64,000 nt of DNA from Rhodovastum atsumiense (GTDB lineage Bacteria > Pseudomonadota > Alphaproteobacteria > Acetobacterales > Acetobacteraceae). Numbering within the stretch: the first letter of the stretch is position 1; every line of letters begins with the position of its first letter. The notes under the pieces were generated by a model that searched no databases, was not told the DNA's origin, and saw nothing but the letters and a program-made list of their open reading frames with translations. The stretch covers positions 735,001 through 799,000 of the forward strand of contig NZ_OW485601.1 of the NCBI RefSeq assembly GCF_937425535.1. The letters are read 5' to 3'. Below, one piece after another: positions 8,838 to 17,571 of the stretch. The position numbers and the translations under genes are program-made.

Positions 8838-10114
8838 CAGCGTGAGAAATCCGGGCGTTCGAACCGGGCGCGGTCGGCAGGCAGCAGGCGGACTGTCACG
8901 TGGATGGCGTCCTCGTCGTCGGCGCGGCCGATCACCTCGCCATGTTCATAGAGCCAGGCCAGGCGCGCGCCATCGGCCGGCGGGATGGCGTAGTCGGCGA
9001 TCTCCATCCCCGCGGCGATGCGCAGGTCGATCGCCGCGGCCAGTTCGGACAATCCCTCGCCGGTGACGGCGGAAACGGCGACCGCGCCCTCCCGGGAGGG
9101 CACTTGCGCAACGCCGCCGAGCAGGTCGGCCTTGTTCAGCACCTCGATGGTGCGGGTGCGCCAGTCCTCGTCCAGCGTGCCGTCGGCCACCATGCCATCG
9201 AGCACCGCGAGCACGTCGGCGCGCTGTGCCGCCGAATCGGGATGGGCGGCATCGCGCACGTGCAGGATGACGTCGGCTTCCGCCACTTCCTCCAACGTGG
9301 CGCGGAAGGCGGCGACCAGTTCGGTCGGCAGTTCGCTGATGAAGCCGACCGTGTCGGAGAGGATGGCGCGCCGGCCGGAGGGCAGGCGCAGCCCGCGCAT
9401 GGTCGGATCGAGCGTGGCGAAAAGCTGGTCGCGCGAGAGCACGCCGGCACCGGTCATGGTGTTGAACAGCGTCGACTTGCCGGCATTGGTGTAGCCGACC
9501 AGCGCCACCACCGGGAACGGCACGCGCTTGCGCGCGCTGCGGTGCAGCCCGCGGGTGCGGCGGACCTGCTCCAGTTCACGCTTGAGCCGGACGATGCGCT
9601 CGCCGATCAGGCGGCGGTCGGCCTCGATCTGCGTCTCGCCGGGGCCGCCGAGGAAGCCGAAGCCGCCGCGCTGGCGTTCCAGGTGAGTCCAGGATCGCAC
9701 CAGCCGCGAGCGCTGGTACTCGAGATGCGCAAGTTCGACCTGCAGCGTGCCTTCGCGGGTGGCGGCCCGCTCGCCGAAGATGTCCAGGATCAGTCCGGTG
9801 CGATCGATGACCTTGCAGTTCCAGGCTTTTTCCAGGTTGCGCTGCTGCACCGGGGAAAGCTGGGCGTCGACCACCGCCACCGTCACCTGGGACGCGGCGA
9901 GCTCCTGGCCTTGTTGTGCGACCTGGCCTTCGCCCAGCAGGGTCGCAGGCCGGCGGGCCCGCAGTGGCAGGATGGCGGTATGCAGCACCACCAGGCCGAT
10001 GGCGGCGGCGAGCCCGACCGCCTCGGCCAGGCGCGCCTCGGCGGCACGGGTCGCCTCCGCGCCGCTCGCCGGCTTCTCCCAGGGGAGAATGACGGCGGCG
10101 CGGGTCGGCGGCAT
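8837..10114 (-). CDS. hflX: GTPase HflX
   Basis: A 425-residue ribosome-associated GTPase that splits or rescues stalled ribosomes, especially under stress. The N-terminal HflX domain ends with a glycine-rich FGFLGGPGETQIEADRR; the G domain shows GYTNAGKS (207-214, P-loop), DTVGF and NKAD. Length is normal for the alphaproteobacterial form. It follows hfq on the same strand by about 20 bp, the order known from enterobacteria and alphaproteobacteria, and overlaps the IMPase-like gene downstream by four bases. No sign of damage. Confidence 0.96.
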   Translation of the reverse strand: MPPTRAAVILPWEKPASGAEATRAAEARLAEAVGLAAAIGLVVLHTAILPLRARRPATLLGEGQVAQQGQELAASQVTVAVVDAQLSPVQQRNLEKAWNCKVIDRTGLILDIFGERAATREGTLQVELAHLEYQRSRLVRSWTHLERQRGGFGFLGGPGETQIEADRRLIGERIVRLKRELEQVRRTRGLHRSARKRVPFPVVALVGYTNAGKSTLFNTMTGAGVLSRDQLFATLDPTMRGLRLPSGRRAILSDTVGFISELPTELVAAFRATLEEVAEADVILHVRDAAHPDSAAQRADVLAVLDGMVADGTLDEDWRTRTIEVLNKADLLGGVAQVPSREGAVAVSAVTGEGLSELAAAIDLRIAAGMEIADYAIPPADGARLAWLYEHGEVIGRADDEDAIHVTVRLLPADRARFERPDFSR

Positions 10115-10133
10115 AAGCCCGTTGGCTTGCCGC

Positions 10134-10460
10134 TCAGTCTCCGCGGGCAGAGACCGTCTCCCGATCGCGTTGCGGCATGGTCAGCGTAGTACTGGAGGGC
10201 TCCTTGGCAGAGGCCCCGGCGCCGGCGCTCGTGGCATCGAACAGCTGGATCGGCGCCCCCGGCATCACGGTGCTGATGGCGTGCTTGTAGACGAGCTGCG
10301 TATGCCCGTCGCGGCGCAGCAGGACGGAAAAATTATCGAACCAGGTGATGATGCCCTGCAGCTTGACGCCGTTCACCAGGAAGACGGTGACAGGGGTCTT
10401 GTTCTTGCGCACATGGTTCAGGAAGACATCCTGAACATTCTGCGATTTCTCGTTGGCCAC
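10134..10460 (-). CDS. hfq: RNA chaperone Hfq
   Basis: A 108-residue Sm-like hexameric RNA chaperone for small-RNA regulation. The core [38 protein letters not shown] and the distal [10 protein letters not shown] motif (Sm2) are intact. A C-terminal tail rich in Ala, Ser and Thr extends about 30 residues. The frame stays open far upstream, but the start is placed at the GTG at 10460, which has AAGGAT upstream and matches the family N-terminus ([10 protein letters not shown]). It heads the hfq-hflX-IMPase operon. Confidence 0.95.
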   Translation of the reverse strand: MANEKSQNVQDVFLNHVRKNKTPVTVFLVNGVKLQGIITWFDNFSVLLRRDGHTQLVYKHAISTVMPGAPIQLFDATSAGAGASAKEPSSTTLTMPQRDRETVSARGD

Positions 10461-11071
10461 GACGTGATCCTTCTTGTTGTTGCTGGTCCCGGATTGCTCC
10501 GGAACCCGATTCAGGCGCCGCCGCGCGGGCGTGGCTCGGCCGCGCACGGCGTCAGATGACCAGTCACCTTCCCCCTGAAGGCGGTACCGTGTACCGCCAG
10601 CGAGGGATACCGGCGACCGACGGGTCCGGGAACACCCCACGATCCCGCAGGCAAGCCACGCCACCCTCGGCAAACCCGGCACGGCCACAGGGACAACCGC
10701 GCCAGCGCTTCTGGCGCCGTATCACGTTCTTACCATAGCCGTCGCGTCCGCTCCACGCCGAAGCGCGGGCGTATGTCGAAGCGGTTTTCCGGTGTTTCGA
10801 TTGACACGACAAACAAATCCGCCCCCGACCCGGTCCCGTTTGCCTGGATCAGATCAGTCATGCAGGGCGGTACGACCATCAGAACAGGCAACGTCATGGT
10901 CGCGACAGCGGCATGACTCCCTGGAGAAAGACGCCTGCATGCGGGAAGATGCAAGGTGACGAACGTTCCCCGGGGCCCACGCTTACGGGGCTTTCCACCG
11001 CGTCCCGTGGCGACTGAGCCCGGAACTGTCGCAGGGACGCCTTGTTCCTGTTCCGTGTCCAGGAGGCAGTG
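10461..11071. other. 611-bp divergent intergenic region
   Basis: This region lies between the divergent hfq and the thiamine-diphosphate enzyme genes. I see no convincing coding region; the small frames here are Arg/Pro-rich and lack ribosome sites. It should hold the promoters of both genes, but no clear -35/-10 pair is recognisable. The only notable structure is the inverted repeat at 10580-10598. Confidence 0.6.
10580..10598. promoter_or_regulatory. short perfect inverted repeat upstream of hfq
   Basis: GGCGGTAC at 10580-10587, a 3-nt spacer and GTACCGCC at 10591-10598 form a perfect 8-bp palindrome about 120 bp upstream of the hfq start. It could be an operator or a stem-loop in the hfq leader. 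Nothing else supports either role. Confidence 0.3.
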
Positions 11072-12823
11072 ATGGCCGAAACGACAGGCGATGTGCTCGT
11101 GCAGGGATTGCTCGACTGGGGAACCGACACCGTGTTCGGCCTTCCCGGTGATGGCGTGGCCGGCATCGTCGAGGCGCTGCGCCGCCGCGCCGACCGCATC
11201 CGTTTCGTGCAGACCCGCCAGGGATCGACCGCCGCGCTGATGGCCAGCGGTCATGCCCGGCTGACCGGGCGGCTCGGCGTGTGCCTGGCCAGTGCCGGAC
11301 CGGGCGGGCTGCAATTGCTGGCCGGCCTGTATGACGCCCGGGCGGACGGCGCGCCGGTGCTGGCCCTGACCGGGCTGCCGCCCCATGACCTGATCGGCAC
11401 CGCGGGCCAGCAGGACGTGCCGCTCGACCGTGTCTTCGCCGATGCCTGCGGCTTCAGCATCCAGGTGCAGGGGCCCGCCCATGCCGAGGCGGCGGTGAAC
11501 CAGGCGTGCCGGATCGCGCTCGCCGACGCGACGGCGACGCATCTGACCATCCCGTCCGATATCCAGTCCGCCACGCTCGGGCGCAACCTGCGCGCCGGAC
11601 GCAACGGAACGGTAGCAGCATCGCTGCCGGCGCCGCCGGCGCTGCTGCCGGCCGAGGATGCGCTCGCCCGCGCGGCCGCCGTGCTGAATGCGGGGCGCCG
11701 GATCTGCATCCTGGCCGGACGCGGGGCGCTCGGGGCCCGGGCGGAGCTCACCGCCATCGCCGAACGGCTGGCCGCGCCGGTGACCGAGACGCTGCTCGGC
11801 AAGGGGGTGCTGCCCGATCACAGCCCCTATGGTATTGGCGGGGCCGGCCTGCTCGGCACGCGCCCGAGCCAGGATGCGCTGGAGAGCTGCGACACGCTGC
11901 TGATCGTCGGCAGCGGCTTCCCCTACCTTGAGTACTATCCGCGTCCCGGCCAGGCGCGGGTGGTGCAGATCGATGCCAATGCACGGCGGATCGGCCTGCG
12001 CGTGCCGGTGGAAGCGGCGCTGACCGGCGATGCCGCCGCGGTGTTGCGGGCCTTGCTGCCGCTGCTCGCGCAGCAGCAGGAGCCGGGCTTCCTCGAAGGC
12101 GCGCAGGCAACCATGGTGGAATGGCGCGAGGAACTCGACAAACAGGCGACGCGGGGGGATTCGCCGATGAAGCCGCAGGTGGTGCTGCGCGAGCTGGACC
12201 GCCTGGCCCCCGAGGATGCGATCCTGGTGGCGGATTGCGGCACCTGCACCACCTGGGCCGCCCGCTACCTGCGCATGCTGGACCGCCGTCGCTTCACCAC
12301 CTCCGGCACGATGGCGACGGCGGGCTGTGCCCTGCCCTACGCGATCGCCGCCGCCCTCGCCCATCCCGGGCGGATGGTGGTGGCGGTGAGCGGCGACGGC
12401 GCGCTGACCATGTCGCTCGGCGAGCTCGCCACCTGCGTGCGCCATGCGCTCGAGGTGAAGCTCCTGGTCCTGCGCAACGATACGCTGGGCGCGGTGCGCT
12501 GGGAGCAGATGGTGTTCGCGGGCACGCCCGAATATGGCTGCGCGCTGCAGCCGGTGGATTTCGCCGCGGTCGCCCGGGCCTTCGGCATGCCGGCCTTCAC
12601 CGCCGACCAGCCGGAGGAATGCGGCGAGGTGATCGAGCGCGCGCTCGCCACCCCCGGCCCGGTGCTGATCGAGGCGGTCGTCGATCCCAATGAACCGCCG
12701 ATGCCGCCCAAGGTGACGCTGCAGCAGGCGGCGGCGATGGCCGAGGCGCTGGCACGCGGCACGCCGCTGCGCCGGCGCATCGCGCTGACGCTGAACGCCG
12801 ACAGCGTCCGCCAGACGGTCTGA
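11072..12823 (+). CDS. thiamine-diphosphate-dependent enzyme (PoxB/acetolactate synthase-like)
   Basis: A 583-residue enzyme with the three domains of the POX/AHAS group: N-terminal Pyr domain, central FAD/nucleotide-type domain, C-terminal PP domain. The ThDP-binding motif starts with SGDG near residue 441 and ends with LVLRN about 30 residues later. In the Pyr domain the segment aligned to the catalytic TRHEE of PoxB reads TRQGS, so the Glu that normally activates the cofactor is Gly51. The start at 11072 follows AGGAGG. It may decarboxylate a 2-oxoacid by a glyoxylate-carboligase-like mechanism, or have lost activity. The hydratase-like gene follows after about 90 bp. Confidence 0.85.
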   Translation: MAETTGDVLVQGLLDWGTDTVFGLPGDGVAGIVEALRRRADRIRFVQTRQGSTAALMASGHARLTGRLGVCLASAGPGGLQLLAGLYDARADGAPVLALTGLPPHDLIGTAGQQDVPLDRVFADACGFSIQVQGPAHAEAAVNQACRIALADATATHLTIPSDIQSATLGRNLRAGRNGTVAASLPAPPALLPAEDALARAAAVLNAGRRICILAGRGALGARAELTAIAERLAAPVTETLLGKGVLPDHSPYGIGGAGLLGTRPSQDALESCDTLLIVGSGFPYLEYYPRPGQARVVQIDANARRIGLRVPVEAALTGDAAAVLRALLPLLAQQQEPGFLEGAQATMVEWREELDKQATRGDSPMKPQVVLRELDRLAPEDAILVADCGTCTTWAARYLRMLDRRRFTTSGTMATAGCALPYAIAAALAHPGRMVVAVSGDGALTMSLGELATCVRHALEVKLLVLRNDTLGAVRWEQMVFAGTPEYGCALQPVDFAAVARAFGMPAFTADQPEECGEVIERALATPGPVLIEAVVDPNEPPMPPKVTLQQAAAMAEALARGTPLRRRIALTLNADSVRQTV

Positions 12824-12911
12824 CAGCGGCGGGAACCTCATCCGATTGCATGAACCGGTTGCGCCGGAACATGCTGTCGTTGCGCCACGGACAGGCGGGA
12901 GGGAAGCTGCA

Positions 12912-13757
12912 ATGGACATCGACATCGCGCAGTTGCGCGGCTGGATCGGCCGGCAGGAGACGCTGACCGACATCGTCACGCCTTTCCCGGTCGCCGCCCT
13001 GGCCGCCACGCTGGATCGCGACGACCCCGCGCCACGGGACGGCGATCCGCTGCCGCCCCTGTGGCATTGGCTGTATTTCCTCCCGCGCGCGCCGCAGTCG
13101 CAGATCGGCCCGGACGGGCATCCCCGGCGGGGCGGCTTCCTGCCACCGGTCAGCCTGCCGCGACGCATGTGGGCCGGCGGGCGACTGACCTTCCCGGGCA
13201 CGTTGCGCATCGGCGATACCATCACCCGCACCTCCACCATCGCCGACGTGACCTTCAAGGAAGGCCGCAGCGGCGCGCTGGTGTTCGTGCTGGTGCGCCA
13301 CGAGATCGCCGGCCCCGGCGGGCTCGCCATCACCGAGGAGCAGGACATCGTCTATCGCGACGCGGCAAGGCCCGGGGACGCGCCGCCGCCGGCGCGACCG
13401 GCGCCGTCCGGAGCCGGCTGGCACCGTGACATCCTGCCCGACCCGGTGCTGCTGTTCCGCTACTCGGCCCTGACGTTCAACAGCCACCGGATCCATTACG
13501 ACCGTCGCTACGGGACCGAGGCAGAAGGCTATCCGGGGCTGGTCGTGCACGGCCCGCTGCTGGCGACACTGCTGGTGGACCTGGCGCGACGGAATGATCC
13601 GCGCCCGATCACGGGCTTTCGCTTCCGGGCGCAGAACCCGGTCTTCGACATCGCCCCCTTCACGACGTGCGGCCGGGTGGAAGGTGAGAAAGCGGCGTTG
13701 TGGGCCCAGCGCAGCGACGGCAGCCTGGGCATGGATGCGGAAGCAGTATTTGGTTGA
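12912..13757 (+). CDS. HTD2/MaoC-like acyl-CoA hydratase (FAS1-like dehydratase domain)
   Basis: A 281-residue protein with two hot-dog domains. The N-terminal part contains LPRRMWAGGRLTFPGTLRIGD, typical of the FAS1-like dehydratase domain; the C-terminal part has the hydratase motif LTFNSHRIHYDRRY followed by YPGLVVHGPLLATLL. This arrangement is that of mesaconyl-C4-CoA and itaconyl-CoA hydratases and of HTD2-type 3-hydroxyacyl dehydratases. The start at 12912 is preceded by GGAGGGAAG. It lies just after the ThDP enzyme and may be co-transcribed with it; together they suggest catabolism of a short branched acid, which is inference. Confidence 0.82.
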   Translation: MDIDIAQLRGWIGRQETLTDIVTPFPVAALAATLDRDDPAPRDGDPLPPLWHWLYFLPRAPQSQIGPDGHPRRGGFLPPVSLPRRMWAGGRLTFPGTLRIGDTITRTSTIADVTFKEGRSGALVFVLVRHEIAGPGGLAITEEQDIVYRDAARPGDAPPPARPAPSGAGWHRDILPDPVLLFRYSALTFNSHRIHYDRRYGTEAEGYPGLVVHGPLLATLLVDLARRNDPRPITGFRFRAQNPVFDIAPFTTCGRVEGEKAALWAQRSDGSLGMDAEAVFG

Positions 13758-13858
13758 ATGATTAATAAATGACGACTTGCGATAGTCCGGTTCTTCCGTT
13801 GACCATTTATCAACTTTTGAGCTATTGACTGACCGCGGCACCAGCCGGAAGTTCCGAG

Positions 13859-15556
13859 ATGCATTTCCTCCACAACCGTCGTTTGCCAACCAAGCTCATG
13901 CTGCTGCTCGGCATCCTGGTGCTGGCGACGGTTGTCGTTCTCGCTGTCTCCGCACGGCTGACCCACGAGCGCATGATCAACGACCGCACCGCCAAGCTGC
14001 GGGCCCTGGTCGATGTTGCGGTCAGCGCGGCATCGCAACTGGAAGCCGAGGTGGTGGCCGGGCGCATCGACCGGGCGGAGGCACTCAGCCGCTTCCGCAA
14101 GCTGATCTACGCCACGCGATATGAAAAAGACGAGTATCTGTTCGCCTATGATTTCGACGGGCGCATGGTTGCGTCCGGGCCGCATCAGCAGGCGGAAGGG
14201 CAGAACCGGCTGCAGGTCCAGGATGCGAGGGGAACCTATCTCATCCGCGACCTGATCGCCGTGGCCCGCAGCGGCGGCGGAGTGGTCGAATACTGGTATC
14301 CCCGCGGCAACGGCGGCGATCCCTTGCCCAAGCGCAGCTACGCGACGGCCTTCGCCCCCTGGCAGATCATGATCGGCACCGGCGTCTACATCGATGACAT
14401 CGACACCGAGTTCGCCGCCTATCTGCGGCTGGTCGGCCTGATCCTGCTCGGCGGGCTGGCACTGGCCGGGGCGATGGCGGTGGTGATCGGACGCGACATC
14501 ACCGGTTCGATGCGGCGCACCCAGGAACGGCTGCAACGCCTGGCCGAGGGCGATCACGCGAGCCCCGTGGCGCAGACCGGGCGCGGCGACGAAATCGGCG
14601 CGATGGCCCGGGCGCTGGAGGTGGTCCGGCAGGGGGCGGCCGAAGCCGACCGGCTGCGCGGCGAGCGCGAGGCGCTGAAGCAACGGGCCGAGGCGGATCG
14701 CATGGCGGCCCTGTCCGGCCTCGCGGACGCGCTGGAGCGCGCGGTGGGCGGCGTGCTGCGGGAACTGCAAAGCGAGGCCACCGAGATGGAATCGGCGGCG
14801 GGCCTGCTGTCACGGACCGCCGGCGAGGTGAACACGCGGGTCAATACCGCCGCCCAGGGCGCGGGCGAGGCCACCGGCAACGTCCAGGCCGTGGCGGCCG
14901 CCGCCGAGGAACTCAGCCGCTCGATCGACGAGATCTCGCAGCGCGTGGCCCTGGCCGCGGCGGTGGCGCGCAAGGCGTCCGGCCGGGTTTCGACCACCAG
15001 CACGCAGGTCGCCGAACTCGCCGGGGCGGCCGGCGAGATCGGCCGGGTGGTGGAACTGATCCAGACCATCGCCGGCCAGACCAATCTGCTGGCGCTGAAT
15101 GCGACCATCGAGGCCGCCCGCGCCGGGGAAGCCGGCCGCGGCTTCGCGGTGGTGGCCAACGAAGTGAAAGCGCTGGCGGCGCAGACCGCCCGCGCGACCG
15201 AGGACATCCGCGGCCAGATCGAGCGCATCCAGTCGTCGACCGAACGTGCCGTGGCGGCGGTCGAGGGCATTGCCGAAGCCGTCACCGAGGTCGACGGCAT
15301 CTCCACCACCATCGCCGCCGCGGTCGAGGAACAGGGCGCCGCCACCCGCGAGATCGCCGGCAATGTCAGCCGGGCGGCCCAGGCGACCGGCGTGGTCTCG
15401 GACAGCGTGACCGCGCTGCAGGACACGTCCGGCACCGTGAACACCACCGCGACGGTGGTGCTCGGCACCGCCGGGAAGCTGTCGGGCTCGGCGAACGCCC
15501 TGCGCCAGGAAATGGGGCGGTTCCTGGCGGAAATGCGCACGCAACCAACGGCATAG
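13859..15556 (+). CDS. methyl-accepting chemotaxis protein with single Cache domain
   Basis: A 565-residue chemoreceptor. Order: transmembrane segment about residues 12-33; periplasmic single Cache_2 domain about 35-180 with [19 protein letters not shown] and [15 protein letters not shown]; second transmembrane segment about 183-206; HAMP linker; long cytoplasmic coiled coil with the conserved signalling tip [20 protein letters not shown]. No CheB/CheR-binding pentapeptide is visible at the C-terminus. Upstream is a 100-bp AT-rich gap with likely promoter. No che or flagellar genes lie nearby, so it works with a system elsewhere. The ligand is probably a small carboxylate, as for most sCache receptors. 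Confidence 0.93.
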   Translation: MHFLHNRRLPTKLMLLLGILVLATVVVLAVSARLTHERMINDRTAKLRALVDVAVSAASQLEAEVVAGRIDRAEALSRFRKLIYATRYEKDEYLFAYDFDGRMVASGPHQQAEGQNRLQVQDARGTYLIRDLIAVARSGGGVVEYWYPRGNGGDPLPKRSYATAFAPWQIMIGTGVYIDDIDTEFAAYLRLVGLILLGGLALAGAMAVVIGRDITGSMRRTQERLQRLAEGDHASPVAQTGRGDEIGAMARALEVVRQGAAEADRLRGEREALKQRAEADRMAALSGLADALERAVGGVLRELQSEATEMESAAGLLSRTAGEVNTRVNTAAQGAGEATGNVQAVAAAAEELSRSIDEISQRVALAAAVARKASGRVSTTSTQVAELAGAAGEIGRVVELIQTIAGQTNLLALNATIEAARAGEAGRGFAVVANEVKALAAQTARATEDIRGQIERIQSSTERAVAAVEGIAEAVTEVDGISTTIAAAVEEQGAATREIAGNVSRAAQATGVVSDSVTALQDTSGTVNTTATVVLGTAGKLSGSANALRQEMGRFLAEMRTQPTA

Positions 15557-15610
15557 GGTGGCACAGGCCACCCCGCCGCACTCAACCGGGAGCCCCTGGT
15601 TGGACGCCCC

Positions 15611-17437
15611 CTATGGACGCACGACCCAGGGTAACCCGGCGGGACCAGGCCCGTGGAACCCGCCGGGCGCCAGCCCCTGCTGCTGCACGGCCGTATAGAC
15701 CTGCTGGCGGATGATCGCATCGACGTCCTGTCCGGCCGGGGCGACGGGCTCCGCCCATGGGCCTGGCGGCAGGGCTGAAGGCTGCAGCAGCCTGGCGAGC
15801 AAAGGCAGCCCCGCCCCGCCATAGATCGGATCGAGCCCGAGCGGCACCGTGGCCTGGGTCAGGATCTGGAACAGGCGCTCGACCCGGGCGGCATTGCGCG
15901 GGAGCCCACGCTCGCCCAGGGCGGGATGATGGGCGGCGATCAAGGCCAGCAGGCCGGCGACATGCGCCGCGGCCGGGCCGGTGCCGTCCCAGGCGCCGTA
16001 GCCGCCCCCCGGCACCGAACTGATGATCGCAACCCCCGGTGCCGCCACCCGGATCAGCGGGCCGCCGGAGGTGAACCCGGCCGCGAAGATCCCGTTGATG
16101 CCCCCCGGGCCGGCCTGCGCGCGCGCATGCGTGGTGTGGTCCGGGGCGATGTTGCGCTGGCCGATGGCCGAGACCGCGAAGACACCCGGCAGGTTCGCCG
16201 GGAACAGGGACGGACCAGCGGTGTTGCCCGCGCCCACGACCACGGCGACCCCGGCCTTGCGGGCCTGGTCCAGCCGTCGTGCCACCGCCTCGGACACCTG
16301 GCTGGTCCCCAGCGACAGCAGCACCACGTCGATGCGATTGTCGACCGCATAGGCCAGGGCCGAAATGAGCCCGTCGAGCCGACCGCCGGGAAACAGCTTC
16401 AGCACATGCAGCTCGGCCTGCGGCGCGAAGCCGCGGATGCCGTGACCATTGCCGGCGACGATGCCGGCGAGATGGGTGCCGAGCCCCAGCGTGTCCTGGG
16501 TCCAGCCCTGCGGATCGGCGTCGGGATTGGTGAAATCGCGGCCGATGCGCAGATGGGTCAGGCTGGGATGGGTGTTGTCCGCCCCGGAATCGATGATGGC
16601 CACCCTGGCCCCCTGCCCGGTCAGCTCCGTCGCCCCTTCGCCGAGCCCGATCAGGCGCTGCCCCCAGCCAATGAAGTGCTGCTCGTTGAAGCCGGCCGGC
16701 TGGAAGGCCTTGAGGGGTTCGAGGGTGACGGTATTCGGCCCGGCCTGCCTCAGCTCGGGATTGGGGATCCAGATGTCCCAGTACTCCGCGGAAGGCTTGA
16801 CATGCAGACCGGTGATGCCGGTCACGGCGGTGCCGAAGATCGACAAGGTCGCCAGCCCCTGGGCATTGGTGACGGCCTGGGTGAGCCCGTGCCCGACCAC
16901 CGTGACCAGGGCCTTGCCGACCGGTCGTCCCTGCGTGTCCTGCACCTTCACCGGCACGGTGATGGCGGATGTCGCCGTCGCCACGACCGGCCCGGCAACG
17001 GGCTGGGGCCCGGGCAGGGTGATGCCGCCGAAATGCTCGAGGTCGAGGTTACGCTCGACAATGAGGGCGGGGCCGGCGTTCAGGCGCAGTTCCAGTTCCT
17101 GCGATAAGGAGGTTTCCGCCACCAGCACATCCGATGCCCCCGCGGCATCGGCCGCCAGCACGGCAAGGCCGCTCGGGCGCAGGGCTTTCCTGACCTTGAA
17201 ATCGGGCAGCGCCGCCAGGGCCTGGGCGATCTGGTCCGTACTCTGGGGGTGCAACGCCCCCTCGCGGTGCGCGATCAGGATTTCGACCCTGCGGGACGCG
17301 ACCCCACCCGGCGACAGGGCCTCCGCGGCCAGGGGGTGTGGCGAAGCGGTCTCGGGATGCTGCGGGGCCGGTCCGGAGCCTGCCTTCCGGGTGGCGCTGT
17401 CCTTGTTCGCACCATCTCTTTCCTTGGTTTCGCTCAT
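15611..17437 (-). CDS. subtilisin-fold protein with missing catalytic serine (pseudo-protease)
   Basis: A 608-residue protein without signal peptide. Residues 1-45 are disordered; 50-140 form an unassigned alpha/beta region; about 158-225 resemble an Ig-like or carboxypeptidase-regulatory beta-sandwich; about 275-555 are an S8 subtilase domain. Asp283 (VAIIDSG), His322 (GLGTHLAG) and the oxyanion Asn405 (VGAGNTAG) are present. The conserved GTSMAAPHVAG box reads GTGPAAAHVAG, so the nucleophile is Gly487. The codon there is GGC, not a reading ambiguity. The C-terminus is Gln/Pro rich. It follows the Gln-rich gene on the same strand by about 130 bp and probably shares its promoter. A binding or scaffold role is more likely than proteolysis. 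Confidence 0.85.
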   Translation of the reverse strand: MSETKERDGANKDSATRKAGSGPAPQHPETASPHPLAAEALSPGGVASRRVEILIAHREGALHPQSTDQIAQALAALPDFKVRKALRPSGLAVLAADAAGASDVLVAETSLSQELELRLNAGPALIVERNLDLEHFGGITLPGPQPVAGPVVATATSAITVPVKVQDTQGRPVGKALVTVVGHGLTQAVTNAQGLATLSIFGTAVTGITGLHVKPSAEYWDIWIPNPELRQAGPNTVTLEPLKAFQPAGFNEQHFIGWGQRLIGLGEGATELTGQGARVAIIDSGADNTHPSLTHLRIGRDFTNPDADPQGWTQDTLGLGTHLAGIVAGNGHGIRGFAPQAELHVLKLFPGGRLDGLISALAYAVDNRIDVVLLSLGTSQVSEAVARRLDQARKAGVAVVVGAGNTAGPSLFPANLPGVFAVSAIGQRNIAPDHTTHARAQAGPGGINGIFAAGFTSGGPLIRVAAPGVAIISSVPGGGYGAWDGTGPAAAHVAGLLALIAAHHPALGERGLPRNAARVERLFQILTQATVPLGLDPIYGGAGLPLLARLLQPSALPPGPWAEPVAPAGQDVDAIIRQQVYTAVQQQGLAPGGFHGPGPAGLPWVVRP

Positions 17438-17571
17438 GGGGACCTGCCTTCTGTGCGGGGGCATTGCATGTGTGACCGTGGCGTACGGCACGACAGAGGG
17501 CCCCGCGCCTCGGCGGCACGGAGCTGCGCGAGATGGGCGCCCGGCCGGGTCCCCCCGGCCGGGCCGGATGG

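Noticed and set aside
10511-10696. upstream extension of hfq or small gene before it
   Set aside because: The frame is open but Arg/Gly-rich, and the hfq family N-terminus fits the GTG at 10460.
10730-13348. 872-codon open frame on the minus strand
   Set aside because: It lies antisense to the ThDP enzyme and hydratase genes, is His/Arg/Gly-rich and without family features; long antisense frames are expected at this GC content.
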